Positions 63,580 through 64,000 of a stretch of 64,000 nucleotides of DNA are shown here, piece after piece; positions within the stretch are counted from its first letter, which is position 1, and every line of letters starts with the position of its first letter. Where the stretch lies: NCBI GenBank assembly GCA_021791715.1, contig JAJYWB010000006.1, positions 1 to 64,000 on the forward strand. The letters are read 5' to 3'. The stretch comes from Planctomycetota bacterium. GTDB taxonomy: Bacteria; Planctomycetota; Planctomycetia; Isosphaerales; Isosphaeraceae. The translations under genes and the position numbers were made by a program. Under the pieces are notes generated by a model that saw nothing but the letters and a program-made list of their open reading frames with translations, ran no database searches and was not told where the DNA came from.

Positions 63580-64000
63580 ATGCCTCCTGAGGAAGAAGAA
63601 ATTGAGCGAATCCAATCGGTCGATCGTCGTCCAACCTGCTTTTTGGCGATTCCTGAATCCCCGGATTTTGATAAAGTTCGTGAGGCGTGCTTAAGGGCTG
63701 CGGAAAAGACGAGCTTCAGAACGGAATCCGCATACACTCATGACTTATTTGAAAAGGAGAACACTTTGATTTCAAGAGCCATGAATCAAAAACTTTACAC
63801 TGAAAAGGGATGCGTTATCGCGGACATTACTTTGATGAATGCGAAGGAGATCAATCAAATCTATACGTTACCGAGCCATGACCTCCGAGTGATTGTGATT
63901 TGTAATACAAATAGGACAGATATACCAGCTAATTCTTTAAGGTGGAATTGTGTAAGATATGACGATAGTGTCGACGGTATTAACGAAATAGAAGATCGTT
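63580..64000 (+). CDS. Partial TIR/nucleoside deoxyribosyltransferase-like protein, runs off the right edge
   Basis: From ATG 63580 the frame is open to the window edge (140 codons). It opens MPPEEEEIERIQSVDRRPTC, then FLAIPESPDFDKVREACLRA near 21-40, and CVIADITLMNAKEINQIYTL near 80-100, then HDLRVIVICNTNRTDIPANS. This follows the 'CF..IP/MP......F..V...I..A......VIADIT..N.....' layout of TIR-like and nucleoside 2-deoxyribosyltransferase-like domains, often NAD- or nucleotide-acting effectors in defence. The rest of the gene is outside the window, so other domains are unknown. Base use is less GATCG-rich than in neighbouring genes. Confidence 0.6.
   Translation, partial: MPPEEEEIERIQSVDRRPTCFLAIPESPDFDKVREACLRAAEKTSFRTESAYTHDLFEKENTLISRAMNQKLYTEKGCVIADITLMNAKEINQIYTLPSHDLRVIVICNTNRTDIPANSLRWNCVRYDDSVDGINEIEDR

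Overview
The window looks like a chromosomal segment of a planctomycete, probably from the Isosphaeraceae/Singulisphaera side of the phylum. The genus is inference. The basis is a PSCyt1/DUF1549-DUF1553 gene followed by a DUF1501 gene, CRTAC1/FG-GAP proteins, two large surface proteins with an LEPR-like 'LEQR' N-terminal motif, a sialate-O-acetylesterase-type SGNH protein, a ThuA protein, start codons without strong Shine-Dalgarno sites, and very frequent GATCG/GCGATCGC words. KDO-8-phosphate synthase and a TolC-type tripartite efflux operon show a Gram-negative envelope.

Layout. 1-1240: a decayed Ser/Gly-rich reading frame with two in-frame stops, a small repeat cluster and a tiny doubtful gene. 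1600-7020: housekeeping genes (endonuclease III-like glycosylase, rpsT, a TPR protein, an SMP-30 protein, infA with a TTG start, pyrF). 6355-7883: a tandem duplication of half of pyrF plus tRNA-Pro(GGG), which left one intact and one broken copy of each. 7900-10060: an accessory patch downstream of tRNA-Pro, holding an Abi_C-type abortive-infection gene and a dead IS5-family element inserted exactly at that gene's stop codon. 10276-16000: a membrane-tethered GTPase-like protein and a 937-residue glycine-rich surface protein. 16647-20073: a three-gene ABC exporter operon with ATGA overlaps. 20329-25314: a 1661-residue DUF4011-helicase-Vsr-like nuclease-DUF3320 protein, which has the architecture of a known defence candidate. 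25609-34475: an acyltransferase, a redoxin/cytochrome c/copper-monooxygenase fusion, a sialate esterase, ThuA, kdsA and a diacylglycerol-kinase-like gene. 35082-37477: an APH-type phosphotransferase and an enolase-like gene that lacks two catalytic residues. 37879-48250: a CRTAC1 protein, an MBL-fold protein, a GntR regulator, a PSCyt1 protein and a DUF1501 protein. 49116-49189: tRNA-Val(GAC) with an unusual C33. 49874-56594: a TolC/HlyD/MacB-type efflux operon. 57129-62309: secreted proteins (FG-GAP, CAP, a lipoprotein, a proline/serine-rich exported protein). 62787-64000: a CYTH protein and the start of a TIR/deoxyribosyltransferase-like gene that runs off the edge.

The most interesting accessory content is the tRNA-Pro patch, the large helicase-nuclease, the edge TIR-like gene, the enolase paralogue and a dispersed inverted-repeat family seen at 37.6 kb and 62.4 kb. 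No CRISPR array, rRNA or prophage was found.
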